Source: Homalodisca vitripennis
Taxonomy: Eukaryota; Arthropoda; Insecta; Hemiptera; Cicadellidae
NCBI RefSeq assembly: GCF_021130785.1
Contig: NW_025776787.1
Coordinates: 62,001-126,000 of the forward strand
Direction: 5' to 3'
Length of the DNA: 64,000 nt
Below the pieces are notes generated by a model. The model did no database searches. It was not told the DNA's origin and saw only the letters and a program-made list of their open reading frames with translations. Position 1 is the first letter of the stretch. Each line of letters starts with the position of its first letter. This document shows, in pieces, positions 58,701 through 60,165 of the stretch. The position numbers were made by a program, and so were the translations under genes.

Positions 58701-59330
58701 TTTAATAGGCCTAACAAATATGACTCTTTTTCAGAGTGCCATCCAAGAACTTAAAATACTGACTGTCATATTACTTCACATTTTTGAAGTGGTCAAACAA
58801 GGAGTAGACAAAAATCACCAGAGACTAGATACTCACAATTACAGTACTAGGAACAACATAAACTTTGCCATGCCGATTCACCACACATCCCTCTATAAGA
58901 AGGAACTGTGCTACGCAGGAACCAGGCTGTTCAACCTCTTACCTGAACAGTTAAAAAAATGCGTTAAGACAAAACCTTCAACAAGCATCACATGGAGTGG
59001 TTGCTGGAGCCCACTTTCTACACCTTGGAAGAATTTGTCAACTGGAGGAACAACCAGGATTTTAACATTATATACACTAAGTAATCAAGATTCAAATTAT
59101 ATTTTAACCATTTATGTATAACTTAACAATTTATTTATTATAGATCAATAAATCGTATAGCAGCAGTGATTGTAGACTTATTGTACACTTTCATCTTGGC
59201 ATGTTTACAATATGCTATAATATGATGGAAACTGAATTTTCTGCAGGTATGGGAGGAATGCACAACATCAGTCTGATGGGTGGAACAGACAAGACAGTCA
59301 CGTTCTCAACTGGACCTACTTCTCTCTCAG
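4733..59330 (+). CDS. Nup58: Nucleoporin Nup58 (Nup58/45, NUPL1), ten exons, 3' end beyond window
   Basis: Nup58 is a central-channel FG nucleoporin that forms the Nup62-Nup58-Nup54 complex and helps build the permeability barrier of the nuclear pore. The spliced product has about 653 visible residues. An N-terminal FG region (about 1-395, exons 1-5) is rich in SFG, TFG and GFG units separated by Thr/Pro/Gln spacers. A helical domain follows (about 400-615, exons 6-9). Landmarks shared with animal Nup58 include [44 protein letters not shown] and GPTPFS. Exon 10 begins the C-terminal tail. Donor and acceptor phases agree at every junction if one surplus G in exon 7 (52591-52592) is ignored. 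Introns range from about 110 bp to 29.7 kb and carry nearly all the transposons. No stop codon or poly(A) signal for this gene is in the window. Confidence 0.93.
4798..7472 (+). other. Nup58 intron 1, no clear gene
   Basis: This is 2.7 kb of AT-rich DNA with a poly(T) run at 5631-5648. A 38-codon acidic open stretch ends at a stop near 6872 (it includes [12 protein letters not shown]). A short basic-to-acidic start lies near 6396 ([11 protein letters not shown]). These two pieces resemble the N-terminal regions of transposases and may be relics of a small element, but I could not find termini. Confidence 0.4.
7473..7564 (+). CDS. Nup58: Nup58 exon 2
   Basis: The acceptor is ...GATTGTAG. The exon completes a Thr codon and encodes [14 protein letters not shown] and a Thr-rich spacer, ending TCA ACA G before GTTAGA. 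Its single FG unit and its phase fit exons 1 and 3. Confidence 0.88.
8082..8473. repeat. T2 subterminal repeats, left cluster
   Basis: GTTACGGACGTGAC occurs exactly at 8250-8263, 8438-8451 and 8460-8473. A one-base variant (GTTGCGG...) at 8082-8095 directly follows the terminal repeat. The word is close to its own reverse complement, which suggests binding of a dimer. All four are in the same orientation. Confidence 0.85.
8790..10985 (-). CDS. T2 transposase, DUF7869-like, apparently intact (731 aa)
   Basis: This is a single uninterrupted ORF with an ATG at 10983-10985. Residues 1-75 are strongly basic with repeated [11 protein letters not shown] / [16 protein letters not shown] blocks, likely DNA binding or nuclear import. 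A Cys cluster ([16 protein letters not shown]) lies near residue 265. The central domain has [10 protein letters not shown] (about 365), then [14 protein letters not shown] (about 440) and [13 protein letters not shown] (about 475). The spacing of acidic residues in beta-strand-like contexts is what an RNase-H-fold DDE enzyme would show, but I have not proved the catalytic triad. An acidic Ser-rich stretch near 585-600 precedes a C-terminal domain. The DNCAGQ motif matches DGCGGQ in T1, so the two are probably distant members of one superfamily. Many animal genomes hold such proteins annotated only as uncharacterized. A domesticated host gene is unlikely because the ORF lies inside TIRs. Confidence 0.75.
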   Translation of the reverse strand: MSSRDRVAKCRAKKKENPTKWQEHLEKDKLRKRAVRAKEKEDLHGDNKLLLLKREKDRERQRRCRLRKKNVNVEVSGSDLGSYKSPRTLGKAVKKVKALLPKSPSKKRAVFKCLMYENLGPEIVKNIFKTRKSGSRQLSEECKQSVIEFFNNDEISRQAPGKRDVKSVKDPLTGKRGLIQIRHMVMGIREAYEQFKSSHPDEKISKSKFYSLRPKHILPLSEMPHTVCVCIKHANFSFLIEPISKFHPAFPKTHNELLGSVCCDTESVTCMTNECENCIQKLETLLSSDVDMNKRLKWKEWKTVNNRPKLVENTTTLKRMVLTLNSQLAAFKTHTYIKRVQAQYFEKCKKSLTKNPKSAVMQVDFAENYSIIQQDEIQSAHWAHNQTTIFTCCIWHNDKVYSFAVISDDLKHSKNSVFAFMKAIIVKFKEVVPQVNKLIVFSDNCAGQFKSRYNVAIVCYAEKDFGVTLEWNFFASGHGKGAVDGVGGSVKRTVWREVQGRQCFVSTPYDFYETAKVKCKETVILFVPQAEVDSVATLLTKRWDNLIEIPKIQSMHHFQGYDDNYMLIGKTSVDLMLKVPIVEESLSDEPSSEEEDNPSSSMTLTKDHDRFYRFKDVYTDSEDSSKEEEENTTKPAPYTFDELKLDVYLVVSFTTGKKTLNFVAVTQGEVQPDREIEVMFMEPYGGKSTFKPNENDISFISCDQIVGILPKPDIITKGGRILYQFKNDVAL
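11594..14492 (-). pseudogene. RA ORF2: APE endonuclease + reverse transcriptase, one frameshift
   Basis: The endonuclease starts at [14 protein letters not shown] (about 14390) and contains CEHWL, SLYRSP, GGDFNIP and CISDHNP, so the Asn, Glu, Asp and His positions are present. The reverse transcriptase has a YRPISIVP block, [27 protein letters not shown] (motif A), [10 protein letters not shown] and IYADDT (motif C). The C-terminal region with SYGIVLWG and HNTRGK continues in another frame from 12082 to 11594. The break is explained by one extra A in a four-A run near 12106. The ORF2 frame is open, without any ATG, from 14492, where it overlaps the end of ORF1 in the -1 frame. A TTG at 14400-14402 is the only start-like codon before the endonuclease. 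Confidence 0.85.
14486..15406 (-). CDS. RA ORF1: SGNH/esterase-domain protein, N-terminally truncated
   Basis: There are 306 codons from an ATG preceded closely by a stop. Residues 41-53 ([13 protein letters not shown]) are the conserved G-x-N-D block of SGNH hydrolases. Residues 131-138 (TRHGMHLN) are the catalytic His block. The first block with the nucleophile Ser is missing, so this copy would lack esterase activity. ORF1 esterase domains are known in CR1-like retrotransposons. Residues 155-300 are a low-complexity Ser/Thr/Pro region ending in a basic tail. The last codons read through seven consecutive A residues just before the stop, a possible frameshift site into ORF2. Confidence 0.8.
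   Translation of the reverse strand: MVPCVSNLVPDSEVFVNACPGAPITHILQNTNAMCTDLTDQDVVVIIGGANDMSRVTYRNRRAAQVIPGQIHRFCQQNNHTNFIFVPLFQRHDLEKKHFINKEIAILNGKLEEMESFNVIDGTELRGQHFTRHGMHLNKMGKKLLGRKIVQAIGRTSATSKSDPDLCGKIPTQEQTTSPSVIEVSPRISLESTLEEQSISAVFQQTSPVKLTTDPTVTESLQTPPPGHSTSPHLSGDNGTCLQSPTLVKHSSFSISSPFQGFETPKTDKRVVSQQLVDECKRNITVEPQGRNSYFLRKKVQNVKKP
15421..16213. other. T2 right arm and PB2 3' flank, non-coding
   Basis: This is AT-rich DNA holding the T2 5' arm up to its terminal repeat at 16075, then about 140 bp of PB2 down to the transposase stop near 16214. Two GTTACGGACGTGAC-type repeats are embedded (described separately). No ORF of its own is visible. Confidence 0.6.
15548..15717. repeat. T2 subterminal repeats, right cluster
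   Basis: An exact GTTACGGACGTGAC is at 15704-15717. An inverted one-base variant (GTCACGTCTGTAAC) is at 15548-15561. Both lie in the last 530 bp of T2, mirroring the four copies at the left end. Confidence 0.8.
16214..18029 (-). pseudogene. PB2 piggyBac-like transposase, frameshifted with stops
   Basis: The frame from the ATG at 18027-18029 covers the acidic N-terminus and the DDE_Tnp_1_7 domain through [12 protein letters not shown] (first Asp) and [13 protein letters not shown] (second Asp). Near 16900 the frame changes. Recognisable downstream pieces are [16 protein letters not shown], then in other frames a stretch equivalent to the third catalytic region and a C-terminal Cys/His-rich domain (CTICPRRKN...CSLCQAPIC...C). 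At least one shift and two in-frame stops (near 16493 and 16395) make it non-functional. A 71-aa ORF at 16717-16932 is one of its frames; an 80-aa ORF at 16134-16376 is a shadow. Confidence 0.85.
18330..18875 (+). other. Nup58 intron 2, 3' part, nothing recognised
   Basis: AT-rich sequence lies between the PB2 right TTAA and the exon 3 acceptor. No ORF above background and no terminal repeats were seen. Confidence 0.5.
18876..19628 (+). CDS. Nup58: Nup58 exon 3 (main FG-repeat exon)
   Basis: The acceptor is TTTAATCAG and the donor GTAAGT (19629). The 753-bp exon encodes about 251 residues made almost wholly of FG units (GFNFG, LSFG, LTFG, LGFG) with Thr/Ala/Gln/Pro spacers. In frame it starts [11 protein letters not shown] and ends STPASTA. 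The second half is a 13-residue tandem repeat. FG units of this type are unfolded and bind transport receptors. Confidence 0.92.
19270..19610 (+). repeat. 39-bp coding tandem repeat in Nup58 exon 3
   Basis: Eight to nine units of 13 codons occur, with consensus close to [16 protein letters not shown] identity between neighbours is highest at about 19300-19440 and falls toward the ends, as expected when unequal exchange homogenises the middle. Confidence 0.8.
19629..20368 (+). other. Nup58 intron 3, left part, nothing recognised
   Basis: AT-rich intron DNA with one more GC-rich patch at about 20040-20160. No ORF, tRNA-like fold or terminal repeat could be supported. Confidence 0.45.
20369..21399. 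mobile_element. non-coding piggyBac-type MITE (PBm1)
   Basis: It is flanked by TTAA at 20365-20368 and 21400-21403. The terminal inverted repeat is CCCTTTGAGTGCC on the left and the complement of GCCTTTGAGTGCC on the right. It is about 1.03 kb with no ORF. The same terminal sequence bounds another element at 50715-51720, so they are members of one non-autonomous family. Confidence 0.85.
21404..22137 (+). other. Nup58 intron 3, right part, nothing recognised
   Basis: AT-rich intron sequence down to the exon 4 acceptor GTTTAAAG. No feature is supported. Confidence 0.45.
22138..22296 (+). CDS. Nup58: Nup58 exon 4
   Basis: This exon continues the FG region in phase after exon 3. It encodes [21 protein letters not shown], a Thr-rich spacer and [14 protein letters not shown], and ends one base into a Gly/Val codon before GTTTGA. 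Confidence 0.88.
22461..22577 (+). CDS. Nup58: Nup58 exon 5
   Basis: The acceptor is GATTGTTTAG and the donor GTAAAT. It encodes [16 protein letters not shown]...[17 protein letters not shown]. The motif FKGLGGVD marks the end of the FG region before the helical domain, as in other animals. Confidence 0.9.
22688..22766 (+). CDS. Nup58: Nup58 exon 6 (start of helical domain)
   Basis: The acceptor is TTTTTTTCAG and the donor GTGAGT. It encodes [27 protein letters not shown], with the last Lys split across the 29.7-kb intron 6. It corresponds to the segment before the first coiled-coil helix. Confidence 0.9.
22767..24299 (+). other. start of Nup58 intron 6, mostly unrecognised
   Basis: AT-rich intron DNA with one possible small TTAA-flanked insertion at 23376-23878. 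No coding potential was seen before minus-strand retrotransposon remnants begin near 24300. Confidence 0.4.
23376..23878. mobile_element. possible short piggyBac-type MITE
   Basis: It is flanked by TTAA at 23372-23375 and 23879-23882. It starts CCCTTTGACTGG and ends ATCGAAAGG. Only the outer five or six bases are inverted repeats, so the call rests mainly on TTAA, the CCCTTT start and the 0.5-kb size. Confidence 0.35.
25100..25480 (-). repeat. two esterase-block repeat modules
   Basis: Two direct copies of a roughly 200-300 bp unit each contain the word GCTGAGAACATTG (or a near match) about 90 bp from TTGAAATGTTGCC. Read on the minus strand, the unit encodes VNYI.VTD.F...YT.HGQHF, the His block of the ORF1 esterase. 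Between modules lies a (TA)n run at about 25352-25371. Confidence 0.65.
25690..26990 (-). pseudogene. ITm-superfamily DDE_3 transposase remnant, copy A
   Basis: In order on the minus strand: [13 protein letters not shown] (about 26960), a helix-turn-helix-like stretch ending in [18 protein letters not shown] sequence (26578-26784), [13 protein letters not shown] (about 26170, second catalytic Asp), then [19 protein letters not shown] (about 25930, third acidic residue) and an acidic DDGTGSD tail. These blocks are characteristic of the insect DDE_3 (Tc1/mariner/IS630-like) family. Stops and shifts separate all of them. I could not define terminal repeats. Confidence 0.75.
27130..27812 (-). repeat. 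esterase repeat modules right of ITm copy A
   Basis: Two further modules lie in direct repeat, about 300 bp apart (His blocks near 27320 and 27620). The first carries a GC-rich near-palindrome (27193-27222, CCGGAGGGGGGCCCC core) encoding a Gly/Pro-rich part of ORF1. The second breaks off at the PB3 insertion site and continues at 38043. Confidence 0.65.
28152..28665 (-). pseudogene. PB3 transposase, C-terminal part
   Basis: In order: [20 protein letters not shown], then [10 protein letters not shown], a frameshift, [18 protein letters not shown], and a Cys-rich end (CRVCYKNEK...[11 protein letters not shown]) with a stop at 28152-28154. These are the standard closing blocks of piggyBac transposases. 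It continues the frame cut off at 36658. Confidence 0.8.
28666..28956. other. unassigned DNA between PB3 and R1
   Basis: About 290 bp of AT-rich DNA. A tandem ACTAATCACA-type repeat (about 28935-28965) directly precedes the R1 endonuclease frame. No ORF1 is present. Confidence 0.4.
28957..31828 (+). pseudogene. R1 ORF2: endonuclease-reverse transcriptase with two frameshifts
   Basis: Endonuclease blocks are [51 protein letters not shown] and GLSDHKAQ. The frame changes near 29935 and again near 30465. The reverse transcriptase then has [49 protein letters not shown] and LYADDT. The C-terminal region has RYGLLVWG and NYDTRNA and ends EEFLNT. All catalytic residues are present, so the two shifts are the main damage. 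Confidence 0.85.
28957..31909 (+). mobile_element. non-LTR retrotransposon R1 (ORF2 only, 5'-truncated)
   Basis: It starts at or just before the endonuclease block FHQNID and ends in AATAAAG plus TTCTGTA tandem units (31875-31908). ORF1 is absent. It is inserted in PB3. Together with R2, R5 and the fragment at 57950 it forms a related set sharing KGGVAI and LPPTR motifs. Confidence 0.82.
31910..33395. other. unassigned 1.5 kb between R1 and R2
   Basis: AT-rich, with a run of about 19 T near 32838-32856. A 90-codon minus-strand ORF (32151-32423) has no recognisable features. It could include the 5' untranslated part of R2 (an AAGATGGCTGC word is near 33149), but I have no proof. No other element ends were found. 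Confidence 0.35.
33396..36009 (+). pseudogene. R2 ORF2 lacking reverse-transcriptase motif A
   Basis: Endonuclease blocks ([45 protein letters not shown]) and the first reverse-transcriptase block ([16 protein letters not shown]) are in one long frame to about 35045. The sequence then jumps to the linker just before [14 protein letters not shown] in another frame (35083). The QHGFRxxRSTT block and the LDFSKAFD catalytic block, roughly 95 residues, are deleted. MFADDT and the C-terminal domain ([21 protein letters not shown]) remain. Confidence 0.82.
33396..36242 (+). mobile_element. non-LTR retrotransposon R2 (ORF2 with internal deletion)
   Basis: It begins near the endonuclease block [15 protein letters not shown] and ends with GAATAAAGATATT followed by four GAATT units (about 36223-36242). 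Its family is close to R1 but clearly diverged. No ORF1 was found upstream. Confidence 0.8.
36243..36657. other. unassigned 0.4 kb between R2 and PB3 transposase
   Basis: AT-rich DNA with no ORF. It lies between the R2 tail and the point where the PB3 frame stops, so it may be part of an older insertion. Confidence 0.4.
36658..37773 (-). pseudogene. PB3 piggyBac-like transposase, N-terminal 371 residues
   Basis: From the ATG at 37771-37773: an acidic Ser-rich N-terminus, then the DDE_Tnp_1_7 domain with [27 protein letters not shown] (first Asp) and [13 protein letters not shown] (second Asp). The frame is open to TVITFFK, where foreign DNA begins. This part alone has no defect. The third catalytic block and the Cys-rich tail are at 28152-28665. 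Confidence 0.85.
38310..39710 (-). pseudogene. ITm-superfamily DDE_3 transposase remnant, copy B
   Basis: It shows the same block order as copy [14 protein letters not shown] (about 39690), LLKKMG-like region, [14 protein letters not shown] (about 38890), LPYHADMS (about 38670) and an acidic C-terminus ([12 protein letters not shown]) near 38410. Stops and shifts are scattered throughout. DNA identity with copy A is high by eye over more than 1.3 kb, including the non-coding flank near 39720-39865. Confidence 0.72.
39893..42650 (-). mobile_element. non-LTR retrotransposon RB, 5'-truncated
   Basis: The 3' tail consists of GATTCTT units after ACAATAAA (39893-39915). The 5' end is within the endonuclease near 42645. 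The array sequence resumes on the far side in CTCCTCACCACTGC. Copy A has the uninterrupted version of the same site, so the insertion is well supported. It is related to RA. Confidence 0.82.
40041..42640 (-). pseudogene. RB ORF2, partial endonuclease + reverse transcriptase
   Basis: The endonuclease starts mid-domain (KNVDFICE, then frame change, [35 protein letters not shown]). The reverse transcriptase is in 40678-41865 with [36 protein letters not shown] and LYADDT. The C-terminal part is in 40041-40535 ([21 protein letters not shown]). Breaks lie near 42580, 41900 and 40600-40670. Confidence 0.82.
42660..43409 (-). pseudogene. retrotransposon ORF1 esterase domain, most complete array copy
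   Basis: A frame at 42999-43409 encodes a basic start, then [16 protein letters not shown] (the GDS-like nucleophile block, Ser in SDSQ) and [13 protein letters not shown] (the G-x-N block). Further down, in broken frames, come the His block near 42830 and a Gly/Pro-rich segment over the GC-rich palindrome at 42693-42722. This is the only array unit with the first block, so it marks the 5' end of the original ORF1 domain. Confidence 0.7.
43850..44800 (-). pseudogene. R3 reverse-transcriptase and C-terminal fragment
   Basis: The frame at 44361-44735, extended a little upstream, reads [38 protein letters not shown] and [11 protein letters not shown], then runs into a poly(A)-rich stretch at 44370-44400. 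The C-terminal domain continues in broken frames to about 43850. The remainder upstream to 45484 is too decayed to read. Confidence 0.7.
44801..45671 (-). pseudogene. R3 decayed reverse-transcriptase start and linker
   Basis: Mostly unreadable until [16 protein letters not shown] (about 45620-45670) and [15 protein letters not shown], the region between endonuclease and reverse transcriptase. Its frame continues directly across the MITE site into the endonuclease at 46268. Confidence 0.6.
45672..46263 (+). mobile_element. piggyBac-type MITE or deletion derivative (PBm3)
   Basis: It is flanked by TTAA at 45668-45671 and 46264-46267. The termini are CCCTCGCG and the complement of CCCTCCGG. A plus-strand frame (to 45903) includes [15 protein letters not shown], reminiscent of the Cys-rich tail of piggyBac transposases, so it may be an internally deleted autonomous element. 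The host retrotransposon frame is continuous if the insert plus one TTAA is removed. Confidence 0.65.
46772..47199 (+). CDS. R4 ORF1 C-terminal part with 24-residue repeats
   Basis: A frame open from 46772 to the TAG at 47197-47199. It consists of about four 24-residue units ([20 protein letters not shown]...) followed by a 45-residue acidic tail ([12 protein letters not shown]...ECSDYGE). No known domain is recognised. The 5' part of ORF1 is missing because R4 is truncated at the start of the repeats. The -1 frame over the last 17 codons is ORF2. The codons ATT TTT TTA at 47158-47166 form a slippery sequence. Confidence 0.65.
46816..47060 (+). repeat. 72-bp coding minisatellite in R4 ORF1
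   Basis: CAGCAGGCCAG starts at 46816, 46888, 46960 and 47032, an exact 72-bp period. Units differ by only a few bases, and the period is a multiple of three, so the reading frame is kept. The last unit diverges after 12 codons. Confidence 0.9.
47166..50141 (+). CDS. R4 ORF2: intact endonuclease-reverse transcriptase (about 990 aa)
   Basis: An uninterrupted frame. The first start-like codon is TTG at 47208 (977 codons), but the frame is already open from 47148, overlapping ORF1 in -1. Endonuclease: [15 protein letters not shown] (about residue 16), TEHK, CLYRSP, VGDFNIN (about 160), TAIDNI and ISDHDAQ (about 223). Reverse transcriptase: [40 protein letters not shown] (about 600), [11 protein letters not shown] and LFADDTN (about 703). 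The C-terminal domain has [19 protein letters not shown] and HYNTRFK. All expected catalytic residues are present, making this the best candidate for an active enzyme in the window. Confidence 0.88.
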   Translation, partial: SRAQCGGRSDLALGLSKCTSGTWEKQFSIFHQNVHHLPSRINLLKVIADEIQPDIIALTEHKMTYSELEVLNITNYNKISHFSRATSIGGGTLILARNYIKCNTFLIPSIQSLLTEKEFECCLTEVHVGTYSFVLACLYRSPKYCYIDPFLSKLEVLCNILCSKFKNIVLVGDFNINVLNKDTVYNKFNSILKSFNLHYKIDFPTRVTLESQTAIDNIITNLPSNKTRVSGIITHISDHDAQIIEILDLGERQNSVMNKYIRKFTQSNIKSFLSSLANTAWSDVYQAPVRMKYDVFYSIFSYNFEVHFPKLIVTKKENHKSKWITDEIKYKQCKLIDLEKNCRILKDIKLKSKVKEMKKELKNAIYIEKKQYFDQKINNSCNISKSTWQLIKTEINKKPVCKKNITVFRDINKEVVSDPIQVGNIFNKFFVNVVDKTVLPNLPSRNEKQLNFPHAHTTNNRFRFNQISETHLKKIVMSFENKPSSGNDEVTIQLIKQSLPFILQPLVHLINSSLISSYFPNQLKIARLIPIFKKGNPNDPSCYRPVSLLPVFSKIFEKVVYIQLVNYLENNKLLDKQQHGFRSGKSTTTAGIDFIQSIINSVDRGEKVIGIFLDLTRAFDSVSHQELLISLNNLGIQNRELLWFESYLTERKQYVEIEHTSSKLKPSRCHIIRKYKSEIETIKYGVPQGSILGPLLFLCYINGLPKVVPQDCGICLFADDTNITISGNSEEDIEISSHISLNLVKQYLDNKQLLLNSTKSNFISFSTQQSRITPKFDINLNNNDISQVEHTKFLGLIIDENLSWNKHTEHVIYKMSSGIYALRQMSQICSIQTLRTIYFSLVHSHLAYGISIYGATTKKNLDKILRQQKRALRAMFRLKKTESVKNLFSEHKILTVYSLYIYETVIYIKQNERNAKPTKLLHHYNTRFKRNVPQHKLEFFKKRTDFMGHKFLTKLPTKIINEQNFIKMKKELKIYLINLALYSLDEFWEGR
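50346..50714 (-). pseudogene. R3 endonuclease N-terminus and ORF1/ORF2 junction
   Basis: The minus strand reads [26 protein letters not shown] and LTEHKTLA, equivalent to the first endonuclease blocks in RA ([21 protein letters not shown]). It ends abruptly at the R4 tail on the left and at a TTAA on the right. Confidence 0.65.
50715..51720. mobile_element. non-coding piggyBac-type MITE (PBm2)
   Basis: TTAA is at 50711-50714 and 51721-51724. The termini are CCCTTTGAGTGCCACAGC and the complement of CCCTTTGAGTGCCGCAGC (17 of 18). About 1.0 kb with no supported ORF. Same family as 20369-21399. Its target lies inside the R3 ORF1 esterase, right after the His block. Confidence 0.88.
51725..51945 (-). 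pseudogene. R3 ORF1 esterase fragment
   Basis: The minus strand reads [19 protein letters not shown] at the left edge. [13 protein letters not shown] is the His block also present in RA ORF1. Upstream residues ([18 protein letters not shown]) fit the preceding helix. Two stops lie further upstream. Confidence 0.65.
51946..52514 (+). other. end of Nup58 intron 6
   Basis: Unique-looking intron DNA down to the exon 7 acceptor TGTGTTCAAG. Two overlapping plus-strand ORFs of 71 codons (51954-52169 and 52007-52222) contain no recognisable motif and I do not call either a gene. Confidence 0.45.
52515..52690 (+). CDS. Nup58: Nup58 exon 7, with an apparent 1-base insertion
   Basis: The exon completes the split Lys and encodes [25 protein letters not shown]. 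After one surplus G (at 52591 or 52592) it continues [18 protein letters not shown] and [15 protein letters not shown] before GTTTGT. Animal Nup58 proteins have the equivalent of KV.ED.KALKQLL without a gap. The exon is 176 bp where phases on both sides demand 175. This is either a sequencing or assembly error or a real disabling allele. Confidence 0.85.
52691..53793 (+). other. Nup58 intron 7
   Basis: AT-rich intron with a hairpin element at 53234-53387 (listed separately). Nothing else is recognised. Confidence 0.5.
53234..53387. repeat. fold-back element with about 35-bp inverted repeats
   Basis: Arms 53234-53268 and 53353-53387 pair with two or three mismatches around the shared core TATCACTGGTAAATGAATAA. 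The loop is about 84 bp. It is probably a small MITE-like insertion; no clear target duplication was seen. Confidence 0.7.
53794..53992 (+). CDS. Nup58: Nup58 exon 8
   Basis: The acceptor is GCTGTGCAG and the donor GTAATT. It encodes [19 protein letters not shown], then [19 protein letters not shown] and a Glu/Gln-rich helix ending AILTPQ. TPPGLQ..x..AP..FF is the hallmark of the Nup58 alpha-helical domain. Phase is correct only if the surplus base in exon 7 is discounted. Confidence 0.92.
54149..54385 (+). CDS. Nup58: Nup58 exon 9
   Basis: The acceptor is CTTTTTTGCAG and the donor GTTAGT. It encodes [20 protein letters not shown], then [20 protein letters not shown] and MPGPTPFS. It completes the coiled-coil region. 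The conserved end GPTPFS agrees with vertebrate Nup58. Confidence 0.92.
54386..55556 (+). other. Nup58 intron 9, left part
   Basis: AT-rich intron DNA. A 105-codon plus-strand ORF (55194-55511) has no recognisable motif and biased composition. Nothing else is supported. Confidence 0.45.
55557..57169 (-). mobile_element. piggyBac-like transposon PB4, degenerate
   Basis: The inverted termini are CCCTTTCCACTCG (55557-55569) and its exact complement ending at 57169. The right flank is TTAA (57170-57173). The left flank reads TTAAAA, so the left TSD has mutated or shifted. It carries a decayed transposase on the minus strand. It lies in Nup58 intron 9. Confidence 0.83.
55726..57075 (-). pseudogene. 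PB4 piggyBac-like transposase, broken into several frames
   Basis: On the minus strand: [17 protein letters not shown] and [14 protein letters not shown] (about 56940-57060), then [31 protein letters not shown] (first Asp), [14 protein letters not shown], a gap, [28 protein letters not shown], and the Cys-rich tail [15 protein letters not shown]. The N-terminal acidic part is missing. There are at least four frame breaks. Confidence 0.85.
57174..57949 (+). other. Nup58 intron 9, middle part
   Basis: AT-rich DNA with a G8 run near 57780-57787. No feature beyond background. A 71-codon ORF at 57703-57918 has no recognisable content. Confidence 0.4.
57950..59060 (+). pseudogene. R1-like reverse-transcriptase fragment
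   Basis: It reads [18 protein letters not shown], a decayed RGVPQGS region, a YVDDTTLL version of the catalytic YADDT, and ALKRIKN. The frame at 58693-59121 gives [35 protein letters not shown] and [14 protein letters not shown]. The match to R1 is clear. It is 5'-truncated with many stops and sits in the last 1.3 kb of intron 9. Confidence 0.78.
59247..59330 (+). CDS. Nup58: Nup58 exon 10
   Basis: The acceptor is TTTTCTGCAG and the donor GTAATT. Joined to exon 9 it encodes [20 protein letters not shown] and STGPTSLS. It starts the C-terminal tail. Its phase (one base into the next codon) requires a further exon outside the window. Confidence 0.85.
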
Positions 59331-59539
59331 GTAATTTACTTTCACTCTTCTCCTAACTACTATTTAACACCCAGTTAGTACAAGGTGTAATCTTTATTTA
59401 TTTATTTTTTTTTTTTTGCCATGAGCAAATTACAATAAATTTATAATCTGTGTTCCCAAAAACAAACCAAGACATAATGTTTTCTATTTGTGTAAACAAG
59501 ATCTGTAGTTGTGTAGTTTCTACCAGTCACCATTACGCG
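59331..59539 (+). other. start of Nup58 intron 10
   Basis: Short AT-rich stretch with a poly(T) run near 59401-59418. Nothing supported. Confidence 0.4.
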
Positions 59540-60062
59540 AGTAAGCATAATTATATGGTAAATTTATATAAAGGTATTTTCTATACTGTAAAGCGTAATG
59601 TATTAAATATGAAACTTTCTTACTATGGATTTGAACCTGGTTCTGTAAAACTTGTTAATTCATATTTGTCAGATAGAATCAACTTGTTTTTAATTATGGA
59701 CTTCGATCAAAAGGAAGGATTGTTGAGTATGGTGTACCACAAGGTTTCATTCTTGGACCTATACTTTTTAACATTTTTATTAATTAATTGCTTGCTAGTC
59801 AACATCGAGAATATGGGTGTCACGGGTTTTCTCATTGCTGATGAGTTAGGGCTCAAAGTTAGTGGTAGTCATAAGGATTTCATTATCTTTAAATGATAAT
59901 AAAATTTGTGATTGACCTTTTAGTTCCAATAGACATTGTCAGAATTCTACGAGCAATTTTGAATTGAAGTTTTTGGGTATATGGTTAGATTCTAGGTTGG
60001 CATGGCATACACATGTTGAATCAGTCACAAAAAGGTTAGCTAAAGGACTATCCATGTTGAGA
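59540..60062 (+). pseudogene. non-LTR reverse-transcriptase fragment of a different family
   Basis: Plus-strand pieces are LSYYGFEPGSVKLVNSYLSD, then in another frame YGVPQGFILGPILFNIFIN, and near 59960 FLGIWLDSRLAWHTHVESV followed by KRLAKGLSMLRR. This is the order expected after motif B of Jockey-like reverse transcriptases, including the 'LGI.LD..L.W..H' block. It ends where the R5 tail begins, so R5 cut it. YADD is not readable. Confidence 0.7.
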
Positions 60063-60165
60063 AGACAATAGACAATACACTTTATTGACATGTTCGTTGA
60101 GAACAGTACATGCGTCATTGGTACAGATTTCATGGTTGTATAAAAATTACATAGCTTAATCTAAA